Source of the DNA: Arenibacterium halophilum
GTDB taxonomy: Bacteria; Pseudomonadota; Alphaproteobacteria; Rhodobacterales; Rhodobacteraceae
NCBI RefSeq assembly: GCF_005938225.1
Contig: NZ_VCPC01000003.1
Location: 372,001-436,000 of the forward strand
DNA: 64,000 bases
Direction: 5' to 3'
This document shows, one piece after another, positions 17,712 to 26,035 of this stretch. The translations under genes were made by a program, and so were the position numbers. Below the pieces are notes generated by a model. It worked only from the letters and a program-made list of their open reading frames with translations, made no database searches and was not told where the DNA came from. The number at the start of each line of letters is the position of its first letter. Within the stretch, counting starts at the first letter, position 1.

Positions 17712-18665
17712 ATGTCCTATTTCGACAACATCCGGACTTTCGTGCGCGTTTACGAGCTTGGCTCGATGTCGGCCGCCGGGCGCGATCTGCGGATTTCGCC
17801 TGCGGTCACCTCGGCCCGGATTTCGCAGCTGGAATCCTATTTGAACGTGCGGCTGTTCCAGCGCACGACGCGCAGCCTGACGCCAACCGAACAGGGCAAG
17901 GCGTTCTACGATGGGGCCTGCGGTGTGCTCGAAGCGGTCGACAGCGCCGAAGCGCAGGTGACACGGCTGACCGAGGCGCCGCGCGGTTCCCTGTTCGTCG
18001 CGGCACCGCTGGGGCTGGGTCGGCGGTTGATTGCGCCGCTCGTTCCTGAATTTTTGGCCAAATATCCCGAAATCTCGGTGCGGCTGCGGCTGACGGATCG
18101 CGCCGTGGATCTGACGGGCGAAGGTCTGGACCTTGCATTTTTCCTGGGCCAGCCCGCCGACAGCACGTTGCGCATTCGCAAGATCGCTGACTGCCGCCGT
18201 GTGCTCTGCGCTGCCCCCGCGTACGTCGCCGCACGGGGGATGCCGCAGGACGGGGCGGCGCTTCTGCGCGAGGCGCACAATTGCCTGAACCTGCGCTACC
18301 CCGGGGCGCCCGAGTTCCAATGGCTGCTGTCGACCCCGGCGGGCCCGCAGAAATTCGCGGTGACAGGCCGCAGCGAGTGCGACGATGGCGATGTGCTGAC
18401 GCAATGGGCGCTTGCCGGAGAGGGTGTCGTGTTAAAGCCCCTGTTCGAGGTCGCGGATCATCTGGCGGCTGGCCGCTTGGTGCCGGTGGCCACCGCGACA
18501 CCGCCCGTGGATGTCCAGATGGCTTGCCTCTATAGCCACCGGCGCCTGCAGGACCCCAAGACGCGGCTCTTCATGGATTTCGCGGCTGGGCAACTTGGCT
18601 TGGCGGTTCGGCGACTTGACCCCGGAACCGACCTGAGCGCGATCACGCCGAAAGTCGCAAATTGA
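17712..18665 (+). CDS. LysR-family transcriptional regulator
   Basis: Regulator of 317 residues. A LysR winged helix-turn-helix covers residues 1-60 (FVRVYELGSMSAAGRDLRIS, ARISQLESYLNVRLFQRTTR, LTPTEQGKAFYD). The ligand-binding domain begins near residue 90 (GSLFVAAPLGLGRRLIAPLV) and is of the CrgA/DsdC-like class. ATG 17712 is supported because the helix-turn-helix begins right after it; longer in-frame starts run antisense into tamA. The neighbours tamA (divergent) and a histidine kinase (downstream, 76 bases) do not reveal a target, and I do not assign one. The upstream gap is AT-rich near the start. Confidence 0.9.
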   Translation: MSYFDNIRTFVRVYELGSMSAAGRDLRISPAVTSARISQLESYLNVRLFQRTTRSLTPTEQGKAFYDGACGVLEAVDSAEAQVTRLTEAPRGSLFVAAPLGLGRRLIAPLVPEFLAKYPEISVRLRLTDRAVDLTGEGLDLAFFLGQPADSTLRIRKIADCRRVLCAAPAYVAARGMPQDGAALLREAHNCLNLRYPGAPEFQWLLSTPAGPQKFAVTGRSECDDGDVLTQWALAGEGVVLKPLFEVADHLAAGRLVPVATATPPVDVQMACLYSHRRLQDPKTRLFMDFAAGQLGLAVRRLDPGTDLSAITPKVAN

Positions 18666-18741
18666 AACAAATCTAACCAAATTTTATTTGCGTCTGGGGC
18701 GCGCCCGTGTATCCACGCATTTCCGTATTTTACCAGTTGGG

Positions 18742-19842
18742 ATGGGCCTTGAATTGATTGCTGACCCTCATTCCGATCAGGCAGGCCGTCTGGCAACTCT
18801 GCAATCGCTCGACATACTTGATACCGAGGCAGAGGCCGAGTTCGACGAAGTCGTGGCCTTGGCGTCACGTATCTGCGAAACCCCCATTTCGTTGATCAGC
18901 CTCGTCGCGGAAGACCGACAGTGGTTCAAGGCCCGCGTTGGAATGGCCGATCCGGAAACCGGGTTGGATAAATCCATCTGCGCCCACGCCATTTTGGAAG
19001 ATGGGTTTTTCGAGGTCGAAGATACGCGCAACGATCCGCGGACCGTGTCGAATCCGCTTGTAGCAGGCGAACCGAACCTGCGGTTTTACGCCGGGGCGCC
19101 TCTGGTGGCGGAAGACGGGCTGCCGATGGGGATGCTGTGCGTGTTGGATGACAAGCCGCGCAAGCTGACCGAGTTGCAGCGCGACACCCTGCGCGTTCTG
19201 GCGCGGCAGGTGATGCGGCAGATCGAGCTGAAACAGGCGCTGAAACAGCAAGAGACCCTGCGGGCCGAGATGGATCACCGGGTCAAGAATTCGTTGCAGA
19301 CGATCGCCTCTTTCGTCCGGCTTTACGCGCGTGGCGTCAGCGACCCGGCGGCCAAACCGGCGCTGGAAGCGATCCAACGGCGCATCGACGCCACCGGCGC
19401 GCTGCACGAAGAGCTGCAGAATTCTGTCACCGGCAGCGTGGTAAACATCCAGACGTTCCTGAGCCGGGTTTGCAGCCACCTTCAGGCCGCTGCAGGCGGG
19501 CAGGTTGTTATCGTGCAAAGCTGCGAGGCCTTCCACCTCAGCCACGATCAGGCCTCGGCCATAGGGATGATTGTCAGCGAATTCGCCGCCAATTCGCTGA
19601 AACACGGCTTTCCGGAGGGCGCCGCTGGTGAAATCGCCATCGCGATCGAAAAGACGGTGGATGGGCATCAGCTGATCTGCCGCGACAACGGTCTTGGTTC
19701 AAACGGTGCCGCGCTTGTGGCGCCGCCATCGCGGATTGGCGGGCTGGGGCAAAGCCTGATGCAGGCTGCCGCGGCGCAGCTGGGCGGCGAGCTTGAAACC
19801 ACGCTTTCGGCGGGCGGCAGTTATCTGAAAGTCGCGTTCTGA
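18742..19842 (+). CDS. Cytoplasmic GAF-domain sensor histidine kinase (HisKA_2/HWE-like)
   Basis: Soluble kinase of 366 residues. A GAF domain occupies about 20-160 (FDEVVALASRICETPISLIS, WFKARVGM, LRFYAGAPLVAEDGLPMGMLCVLD). The phospho-acceptor is His179 in the HisKA_2 motif EMDHRVKNSLQTIASFVRLYA. A HATPase domain follows (IVSEFAANSLKHGFPEGAAGEI; ICRDNGLG; IGGLGQSLMQAAAAQLGG). Kinases of this type usually signal to single-domain or PhyR-like response regulators, or to the general stress response in alphaproteobacteria. No response regulator gene lies next to it. The start at 18742 has a weak RBS, and an in-frame start at 18688 is possible. Confidence 0.88.
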   Translation: MGLELIADPHSDQAGRLATLQSLDILDTEAEAEFDEVVALASRICETPISLISLVAEDRQWFKARVGMADPETGLDKSICAHAILEDGFFEVEDTRNDPRTVSNPLVAGEPNLRFYAGAPLVAEDGLPMGMLCVLDDKPRKLTELQRDTLRVLARQVMRQIELKQALKQQETLRAEMDHRVKNSLQTIASFVRLYARGVSDPAAKPALEAIQRRIDATGALHEELQNSVTGSVVNIQTFLSRVCSHLQAAAGGQVVIVQSCEAFHLSHDQASAIGMIVSEFAANSLKHGFPEGAAGEIAIAIEKTVDGHQLICRDNGLGSNGAALVAPPSRIGGLGQSLMQAAAAQLGGELETTLSAGGSYLKVAF

Positions 19843-19905
19843 CGGCTTTCGAAATGAAAGGCAGCAGGGGTATTCACGTTGCGATTTTCGCCCGGGCGAT
19901 GCGCG

Positions 19906-19941
19906 CCGGACCTGTGTCATGAATCCCCGACACAGGCCCGG
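19906..19941. terminator. Hairpin between convergent kinase genes
   Basis: CCGGaCCTGTGTC (19906-19918) pairs with GACACAGGcCCGG (19929-19941), 12 of 13 positions, with a 10-base loop. It lies in the 221-base gap between the convergent GAF kinase and hybrid kinase genes. There is no clear T-tract on either side. Apart from it I see nothing else in this gap. Confidence 0.5.
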
Positions 19942-20063
19942 TATCGTGAGTGGAGGCCAGTTTATAAGTCGGCCAAGTGGACCATAGCGCGGAAAATTCC
20001 ATCCGTCGACATCGCGTTCGTCGCGTGACGGAAGGGCATTTGCGCCGTTGCCTATTCGAAAGG

Positions 20064-22610
20064 TTAGGGTGCTTCGGCCGCATGTCCATGGCTGGCTGCC
20101 AAAGCCGCAGCACTCTCCGCCCAGATCTTTGGCAATGCGGCAAGATTTGCCGGGCTGACCGCTTCGCCGCGCTTCAGTTTGGATTCGATGTCGCGGAGCG
20201 ATTGTCCCATTGCGACAAATCCAAAGGTGCCACAGCTGCCCGCGCAGTTGTGAATGCGTGCTCTCAAATCGGGCACGTCGGGATCAAGGGCCGCCAGTAC
20301 CCGGATTTCCGCGCCGGTATCCTGCAGAAAGCGCGCTATCAATCGATCGCGTTCTTCGGTGGGCATTGCATCGTCAAGATCGGCCAGCACTGCCGTATCC
20401 AGCAGCGCCAACGGCGCGGGAGGAGCGGCGGGCCGGGGGGCAGGAAGTTGCGCAAGTGTTCGCGTCAGCGTCGAACGGCTGATCGGTTTGCTGATGCAGT
20501 GATCCATCCCGATGTCGCGAAACCTGGCGGTTTCCTCTGGCAGGGCATGAGCGGTGACAGCAATGATCGGTGCCCGGTGCGATCCGCCCCCGGCGGCGCG
20601 AATGCGCTGCGCGGCTTCTGTCCCGTCCATCACGGGCATCGAGATGTCCATCAGGATCGCATCGAAGCAACGGTTGATGGCCATCTCGACCCCGGCGCGC
20701 CCATCCGTTGCTTCGGTCACCCGGTGCCCCATTGCATGCAGCATCTTGCGCAAAACAAACCGGTTCACCTCATTGTCCTCGACCACAAGTAAGTCCAAGG
20801 GTGTCGCCTTCGACACGCCGATTGGGGCAGAGGTTGCGGGTGTATCGGCCAGTTGCCCGGCTGGCAGCGGCAGGCACAAGCTGAACGTGCTGCCCTTTCC
20901 AAGTACGCTTTCGGCCGTGATCTGCCCGCCCATCAGATCAGACAATCGCCGCGCGATTCCCAGGCCAAGCCCGGTGCCGTCGGCCTTGCGGGCATAGGAT
21001 GAATCAAGTGTTTCGAAATCGCGGAAAATTCGCTCAATATCGTCGGGAGCAATGCCGATCCCGGTATCGGATACGCGAAAGATGACCCTGTCGCCCGGCC
21101 CTTCGGCCCGCTGTGCCGTAATCGTGATCTTGCCGCCGCGCGTGAATTTGACAGCATTCCCGACAAGGTTCAGCAGCACCTGGCGCAGGCGTCGCGGGTC
21201 ACCCTGTACAATATCTCTGGGCGCACCAAGCCAGTGCCATGCCATGTGGTTCCCGTTGGCGGTGGCCATCGGCGCTGCCGTCGACAGGATCCCATCCAGC
21301 AACGGCGGCAGCGCAAACGAGCAGCGTTCTGCCTGCAATTTTCCGGCCTCGAACTTGGCAAGGTCCAGCACGTCATTGGCCAGCCCCAGCAGCATCTGCC
21401 CCGAATTGTGCATCCGTTCCAGCAACTCGGCCTGCCGGGGCGGCAAGTCTTCATCCTGCAACAGCTCCATCGTGCCGAGCATTCCGTTCAGCGGTGTGCG
21501 CATCTCGTGGCTGGTGATGGCAAGGAATTCGGCCTTCGCGCGTTCCCCGGCAAGAGCTTTGTCGCGCGCTTCCGTCAGCGCGGCTTCGTCCGCCTTGCGG
21601 CGGGAAATGTCACGAATATAGGCCACGAACACGCGGCCGCCGCGCGCGTCGGCGACATCCAGTGATATCTCGACCGGAAAGCGGCGCCCGGCGGCGTCGA
21701 TGGCTGTGGTTTCCAGCCTGCGCTCGGCCGTCAGGGCCTGACGTTGCCCGGTCAGCAGCGCCGTGCCCGCGTCACGCAGGGCGTCATGGCTGTCTTCGGG
21801 AAGCACAATATCGAAAATTGTGCGGCCGATGGCTTGATCGCGCGGCCGGTCGAAGATGCGCGTTGCGGCTGGGTTGAATTCGCGAATGCGCCCGGCCGGA
21901 TCGGTCACGATGATGGCATCCAGCGCTGTATCGACGATGATCTGTAACTGCTTGGCCGCGTCCTGTACTGCGCGGGTCTGCACCTCGGCCAAACGGGCAA
22001 GATGCAGCAATTTCAAAGCCAGCAGCCCCAGCCCGGCGACCAGAAGACCCAGCACCGACGATATCGCGATCAATGTGCGCAGCAGCCCGACACGGCGCTC
22101 ATCTGCCAGTTGAGACGAATTTGCCAGCCCCGCCAGCGTCAGCGCGCGGACATCGGCCGCGCGTATCTCGGCCTGTTCTGCCAAAGGCGGCAGGGCGGCA
22201 CGCAGGGTGTCATCGGCCCCGTCGATCAGCGGCACGGTGGCGTCAAGAAAGCTGCGAATGCGTTCCAGCGGTGCCTGAAAGTCGGCTGACGCCCCGATGC
22301 GGCGATAAAACGCTCCGCGCGACAACGTGTCGATGCGGCTGTAGAAAATGTCGAACCTGCGCCGGACAGTGGCGATTTCAGCCTTCCTCTGCACGGCCTT
22401 TTCGATCGCCAGCCGGAAATGCGCGAATTCCACGTCGCTTTGCGCGAGGGTGAATTCGAGGTTGTCGGAGTTGGCAGCCGATACGTCGTCGATTTCCTGG
22501 AGCAGACGCCAGGACAGGCCGGCCACGATACTGATGCACAGAGTCAGCCCGAAGACCGCAAGCACAGTGCGGTATTTCGATCCGGCAGTGGGAGTCCGGG
22601 CCTTGTCCAC
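20064..22610 (-). CDS. Membrane-bound hybrid histidine kinase (sensor-PAS-HisKA-HATPase-REC-Hpt)
   Basis: Multi-step phosphorelay kinase of 848 residues. TM1 is near 15-33 and TM2 near 178-202, enclosing a roughly 140-residue helical periplasmic sensor. A PAS domain covers about 218-335. HisKA carries His368 (AITSHEMRTPLNG). The HATPase has the N-box NLVGNAVKF near 485 and GTGLGLGIARRL near 545. The receiver domain has Asp655 (ILMDISMPVMDG) and Lys708. The C-terminal Hpt domain has His787 (RIHNCAGSCGTFG). The architecture is ArcB/TorS-like. The next gene upstream, 70 bases away on the same strand, encodes a small exported molybdopterin-fold protein that may be its signal partner. No separate response regulator is adjacent. 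Confidence 0.93.
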   Translation of the reverse strand: MDKARTPTAGSKYRTVLAVFGLTLCISIVAGLSWRLLQEIDDVSAANSDNLEFTLAQSDVEFAHFRLAIEKAVQRKAEIATVRRRFDIFYSRIDTLSRGAFYRRIGASADFQAPLERIRSFLDATVPLIDGADDTLRAALPPLAEQAEIRAADVRALTLAGLANSSQLADERRVGLLRTLIAISSVLGLLVAGLGLLALKLLHLARLAEVQTRAVQDAAKQLQIIVDTALDAIIVTDPAGRIREFNPAATRIFDRPRDQAIGRTIFDIVLPEDSHDALRDAGTALLTGQRQALTAERRLETTAIDAAGRRFPVEISLDVADARGGRVFVAYIRDISRRKADEAALTEARDKALAGERAKAEFLAITSHEMRTPLNGMLGTMELLQDEDLPPRQAELLERMHNSGQMLLGLANDVLDLAKFEAGKLQAERCSFALPPLLDGILSTAAPMATANGNHMAWHWLGAPRDIVQGDPRRLRQVLLNLVGNAVKFTRGGKITITAQRAEGPGDRVIFRVSDTGIGIAPDDIERIFRDFETLDSSYARKADGTGLGLGIARRLSDLMGGQITAESVLGKGSTFSLCLPLPAGQLADTPATSAPIGVSKATPLDLLVVEDNEVNRFVLRKMLHAMGHRVTEATDGRAGVEMAINRCFDAILMDISMPVMDGTEAAQRIRAAGGGSHRAPIIAVTAHALPEETARFRDIGMDHCISKPISRSTLTRTLAQLPAPRPAAPPAPLALLDTAVLADLDDAMPTEERDRLIARFLQDTGAEIRVLAALDPDVPDLRARIHNCAGSCGTFGFVAMGQSLRDIESKLKRGEAVSPANLAALPKIWAESAAALAASHGHAAEAP

Positions 22611-22680
22611 GATCCTGCAACCTCTGTCAGGTTGGCCGTGGCCAACCGGCCCGGCCTTGGGGCGCCGGGCCGGGCGTGTG

Positions 22681-23193
22681 TCAATTCTCCACGACTATAC
22701 GGTCCAATTGCCAAATGCTTCGTGAATAGATCACTTCGCTTTGGTACTCGGGGTGCGTATCATAGGGGTAGACGATCCATAGCGGGCCCTTTCCTCTCAC
22801 CGACATGGGTTCACCGTTGTTCAGGTAGGCAACGATCGGGCCATCATCGACCCAATCCTCGCGCGGGATGGCAACGGTATAGTCATTGATCGCCGTAGCG
22901 TTCAGGCTGTCGCCCGTGCCCGCCACGGCATCCATCAGACGCGATAGGGGCACGCCGGTGAAGGTCTGTTCACCTTCGGTCCAGATCGTTTCGGTTTCGA
23001 TGGTCACCGCGCCTAGCTGTTCCAGCATCGCGCGGTCGAACCGGGCGGTTTCACCGCCGTTGGTAACACTGATCGCGCCCGACACAGTTAGCAGAACCTC
23101 GCCCGTCGGTGTGGCCAGATCGGCGGCCCATAGGGGGGCCGCCACGCAGGCGGCGGATAGCGTAGCGATGGAAGCGAACCGGATTTGGAACAT
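22681..23193 (-). CDS. Exported molybdopterin-oxidoreductase-fold protein without the metal-ligand cysteine
   Basis: Periplasmic protein of 170 residues with a signal peptide (MFQIRFASIATLSAACVAAPLWA). The mature part resembles the Oxidored_molyb (sulfite-oxidase-like) fold: VLLTVSGAISVTNGG, FDRAMLEQLGAVTIET, FTGVPLSRLMDAVAG, DYTVAIPREDW and GKGPLWIVYPYD. Active members hold molybdenum through a cysteine placed just before the GVPL segment. Here that stretch (ETETIWTEGEQTFTGVPL) has no cysteine, and the only Cys of the protein lies in the signal peptide. It is therefore unlikely to be a redox enzyme. It is followed 70 bases later by the hybrid kinase gene on the same strand, suggesting a sensory role. 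Start 23193 is chosen because the signal peptide begins there. Confidence 0.75.
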   Translation of the reverse strand: MFQIRFASIATLSAACVAAPLWAADLATPTGEVLLTVSGAISVTNGGETARFDRAMLEQLGAVTIETETIWTEGEQTFTGVPLSRLMDAVAGTGDSLNATAINDYTVAIPREDWVDDGPIVAYLNNGEPMSVRGKGPLWIVYPYDTHPEYQSEVIYSRSIWQLDRIVVEN

Positions 23194-23270
23194 GGCATCC
23201 TCCCGTTTGGTTGCAGGAAGATCATCGCACAAATGGCGCGTCACGTCAGAGGATCATACGGACAATTCGA

Positions 23271-23288
23271 CCTATCCAAAGGGATAGG
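23271..23288 (-). terminator. Hairpin downstream of the first DUF1028 gene
   Basis: CCTATCC (23271-23277) pairs with GGATAGG (23282-23288) across AAAG, seven bases past the DUF1028 stop on the minus strand. It probably ends the carbamoylase-DUF1028 transcript. There is no T-tract. Confidence 0.45.
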
Positions 23289-23294
23289 CCGGTC

Positions 23295-23966
23295 TCAGCC
23301 TTTGCGTTCGACCAGCGAAGACGACGGTGCGCTGTCGGGGTCGATTGCGCGCAGGCGGTAGGCAGGTGCCTTGGGCAGCCAGTCTGCAAGCAGATCCTGC
23401 AGCGCGACGAGAGGGTCCGCAGCGTAATCCACGCGCAGGTCCACATCTTTCAGATCGTCCTGCCCCAGCACCATCACGGCCGAGGATTGCAGCGGGTCAA
23501 CTTCGCTGCCTGCGGCTTCGCCCGCGCGCAGGGCCTTTACGAGCCGCCAGGCCAGCGGGCCTTTCTCCGCCTCGAACGTTTCGATCAGCGCTGGCAACAC
23601 CTTGTCGGTGCCCAGAAAATTACCCAACGCAAGACTGTTGGCGCCGGTCAGCCCGCCGCAATGGGGCAGGCAGCTGGCGCCGGTCAGGTGCACCGCCTCT
23701 CCGGTGGCGGGCAAAACACCCAGCTGGCGCCAGTGGGGCGCCACGGCGGCGGCCTGCATGGCGTCCAGGGTTGCCTGTGCCGACCCTGTCTTGCCCCAGG
23801 AATCAACCCCGACGCGGTGCAGGCGCGGATCGGTGCGGGCCTGTGAAAACACCACGCAGCCGTCGGTTACCGCGCCGACGCGCGCGCCGACACAGACCGA
23901 CGATGTGGTAACGGCAAACCCGATTTGGCCCGTCTCGGGGCAGCGCCCGGCGATAGAGAATGTCAT
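23295..23966 (-). CDS. DUF1028 protein, predicted Ntn-type hydrolase (copy 1)
   Basis: A 223-residue protein of the DUF1028 family, which belongs to the Ntn-hydrolase fold. It begins MTFSIAGRC, placing Thr at position 2, where removal of Met would expose it as an N-terminal nucleophile. Other conserved parts are FAVTTSSVCVG, SQARTDPRL, WRQLGVL, NSLALGNFLGTDKV, RLVKALRAGEAAGSEV, PLQSSAVMV and VDLRVDY. The substrate is not known for the family; an amide or carbamoyl compound is plausible. It overlaps the carbamoylase-like gene by four bases, so the two work together. A paralogue lies at 31337-32098 in the divergent operon. Confidence 0.88.
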   Translation of the reverse strand: MTFSIAGRCPETGQIGFAVTTSSVCVGARVGAVTDGCVVFSQARTDPRLHRVGVDSWGKTGSAQATLDAMQAAAVAPHWRQLGVLPATGEAVHLTGASCLPHCGGLTGANSLALGNFLGTDKVLPALIETFEAEKGPLAWRLVKALRAGEAAGSEVDPLQSSAVMVLGQDDLKDVDLRVDYAADPLVALQDLLADWLPKAPAYRLRAIDPDSAPSSSLVERKG

Positions 23967-24898
23967 TCCGGCACCTCGACCCCCGTTTGCGCGGTGATCG
24001 GTCCGTAATGTTCGATCCGGCGATGGCGCGCGAAATCGAACACCGAACGGCGGATATAGGCGCCGAGGTCCAGATCGCAGGCGTGGGTGATGACCTCGTC
24101 ATCTTCCGATACCGCGTGGGCCACGGTTTCGCCCGTGGGCGCGATGATGGCCGAGCCGCCGATCATGGCGAACCCGTCTTCCGATCCGCATTTCGCTGCC
24201 GCCATCACCCAAGCACCGTTCTGATAGGCGGCAGACTCAAGGCTCAGGCGGTTGTGGAATTCGCGCAGATGCGCCGGTTCGGGGTGGTGGATGTTGCGGG
24301 TGGGCGTGTTGTAGCCGAGCATGAACACCTCGGCCCCGCGCAGCGCCATGACGCGGAACGTCTCGGGCCAGCGGCGGTCGTTGCAGATGCACATGCCGAA
24401 CCGGCCCGAAGGCGTTGCAAAGGTGGGGAAGCCCAGATCGCCGACCTCGAAGTACCGCTTTTCCAGATGCTCGAATTCCAGATCGCCGATGGGATCGGCG
24501 GTGCCGGGCAGGTGGATTTTGCGGTACTTGCCCAGGATCGTGCCATCAGGCCCGACCAGAACCGAGGTATTATAGCGGTGGACTTGCCCGTTTTCGGTGC
24601 ATTTCTCGGCGTAGCCAAGGTAAAACCCAATGCCAAGCTCGCGGGCGAGATCGAACAGCGGCACCATCGCGGGCGAGGGCAGGCCCTCTTCGAAGAACAC
24701 GTCATATTCTTCGGGCGTGTCATAGATGTAGCGCGGGAAGAACGTGGTCAGCGCCAGTTCGGGAAAGGTCACCCAGCGCGCGCCGCGGGCATGTGCCTCG
24801 CGCAGCATCTCGATCAGGCGGGCGACGACCTGCTGCCGCGTGTCGGCCAGATGCACCGGCCCCATCTGCGCAACTGCAAAAATTTCCCTGCGGCTCAT
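23963..24898 (-). CDS. N-carbamoyl-D-amino acid hydrolase-like nitrilase-superfamily enzyme
   Basis: A 311-residue enzyme of the carbon-nitrogen hydrolase superfamily. The catalytic triad is Glu47 (VTFPELALTTFF), Lys127 (KYRKIHLPG) and Cys172 (CICNDRRWPE). These positions match the Glu46-Lys126-Cys171 triad of the Agrobacterium D-carbamoylase, shifted by one. D-carbamoylase also has the NDRRWPE segment, seen here. It would hydrolyse N-carbamoyl-D-amino acids to D-amino acid, CO2 and ammonia. The hydantoinase and racemase encoded 9-11 kb away in the divergent operon would supply the substrate. The start at 24898 is 97 bases from the divergent LysR gene. N-carbamoylputrescine or beta-ureidopropionate amidase is a less likely alternative. 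Confidence 0.85.
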   Translation of the reverse strand: MSRREIFAVAQMGPVHLADTRQQVVARLIEMLREAHARGARWVTFPELALTTFFPRYIYDTPEEYDVFFEEGLPSPAMVPLFDLARELGIGFYLGYAEKCTENGQVHRYNTSVLVGPDGTILGKYRKIHLPGTADPIGDLEFEHLEKRYFEVGDLGFPTFATPSGRFGMCICNDRRWPETFRVMALRGAEVFMLGYNTPTRNIHHPEPAHLREFHNRLSLESAAYQNGAWVMAAAKCGSEDGFAMIGGSAIIAPTGETVAHAVSEDDEVITHACDLDLGAYIRRSVFDFARHRRIEHYGPITAQTGVEVPE

Positions 24899-24978
24899 CC
24901 GTCTCTCCCGTCATGTGGTCAATTCATTGCTAGACGGGCGGCATATCACTGTGAAATAAATTTGAGAGGCAGTCGAAT

Positions 24979-24995
24979 AAGTAAAGGTTATACTT
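24979..24995. promoter_or_regulatory. Candidate LysR operator at the divergent promoter
   Basis: AAGTA-AAGGTTA-TACTT is an interrupted 17-base inverted repeat ending one base before the LysR GTG start, in the 97-base gap shared with the carbamoylase gene. It shares TTATACTTG with the palindrome region at 25925-25933. Dimeric LysR proteins bind such sites (T-N11-A type); the role here is inferred. Confidence 0.4.
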
Positions 24996-25901
24996 GTGAT
25001 CAATGCGCGTCAGCTGGAAGTGCTTTCAACCGTGATCGAAGTGGGCACCACGGCCCGCGCGGCCGAACTGCTGTCGGTCAGTCAGCCGGCAATTTCCAAC
25101 ATGATCCGCCATACCGAGGATCTGGTGGGATTTGCCTTGTTCCGGCGCGAACACGGGCGGTTGGTGCCGACACGCGAGGCGCTGCACATCGCGCAAGAGG
25201 CGCAACATCTCTTCATGCAGCAAAAGCGCGTCGACAACATTATCAACGAGTTGCGCGGCGGCACCATCGGGCGGCTGAGCATCGTGGCGACTCCGTCGAT
25301 TGGCCATGGTATTCTGCCGCGTGTGCTGGCTGATTTCATGCGCTCACGGCCCCGGCTGAACCTGTCGATCGAACTGGGCAGCGTCGATGAAATCATTCGG
25401 CGTCTGGTCAGCGGGCGGGCCGATCTGGCCTTGTCGATTACGCAACCAAGGCATTCCGCCCTGTCGGTGCGGCAAATCGGCGAAGGACGGTTGATGTGTG
25501 TCTGTCCCGCCGATCACGAGCTGGCCCTGTCCTCTCGAATCGCCGTGACCGACCTGAACCATGTGCGCCACATCTCTTACGCCAGTACCACACCGCTGGG
25601 GCAGGCGGTGGATGCGGTGTTTTCTGCGCAAGGCCTGGAACGGCGCTATTTCTGCGAGGTGCGCCACACGGCCACAGCACTGGAAATGGTGCGCAGCGGG
25701 CTTGGCGTGGCGCTGGTGGACAGCTTCGCCCTGCTGGGGCCGGGCGATCCCGGCGTGGTGGTACGCCCGACGACCCCGGTGCTGCCAATGGAGATGTATG
25801 CCGTCACCTCGAACCTGTTCCCCACCTCGAACCTTGCGATCCAGTTTCAGGACTTCATGGCGGGCGCCTTGAAAGACGGGGCCGAGCAGCTGGCAAATTG
25901 A
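24996..25901 (+). CDS. LysR-family regulator of the hydantoin/ABC locus
   Basis: Regulator of 301 residues. The N-terminal helix-turn-helix is MINARQLEVLSTVIEVGTTA...LLSVSQPAISNMIRHTED (residues 1-45), followed by a LysR ligand-binding domain (GRLSIVATPSIGHGILPRVL, LNLSIELGSVDEIIRRLVSGR, GLGVALVDSFALLGPG). The start is GTG 24996, chosen because the conserved N-terminus begins there and no ATG fits. It is divergent from carbamoylase-DUF1028 and lies 134 bases before the ABC operon, so it probably controls both arms. Candidate operators lie on each side of the gene. The effector is unknown; a hydantoin, carbamoyl or D-amino compound is plausible. Confidence 0.88.
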   Translation: MINARQLEVLSTVIEVGTTARAAELLSVSQPAISNMIRHTEDLVGFALFRREHGRLVPTREALHIAQEAQHLFMQQKRVDNIINELRGGTIGRLSIVATPSIGHGILPRVLADFMRSRPRLNLSIELGSVDEIIRRLVSGRADLALSITQPRHSALSVRQIGEGRLMCVCPADHELALSSRIAVTDLNHVRHISYASTTPLGQAVDAVFSAQGLERRYFCEVRHTATALEMVRSGLGVALVDSFALLGPGDPGVVVRPTTPVLPMEMYAVTSNLFPTSNLAIQFQDFMAGALKDGAEQLAN

Positions 25902-25912
25902 TGCCCGATTCA

Positions 25913-25929
25913 TATAATTTAGAATTATA
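25913..25929. promoter_or_regulatory. Perfect AT-rich palindrome before the ABC operon
   Basis: TATAATT-TAG-AATTATA is a perfect 7-3-7 inverted repeat, 107 bases before the first ABC gene and 12 bases after the LysR stop. It is a likely regulator site, or a LysR terminator/promoter overlap. TTATACTTG at 25925-25933 recurs in the divergent LysR promoter. Confidence 0.45.
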
Positions 25930-26035
25930 CTTGCGGGGCGATTTTTAATTTCATTGTTTTAGGCTCCCGTGCGTTCATCGGGCCATCGCGCTTTCTCCTG
26001 CGGCGTGATGTCAAACCTGCTGAACCGGGGCATTC

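Noticed and set aside
17690-17712. TTTTAT...ATAAAA dyad before the LysR gene at 17712
   Set aside because: Arms are only six AT-only bases, which is likely by chance in a short AT-rich promoter.
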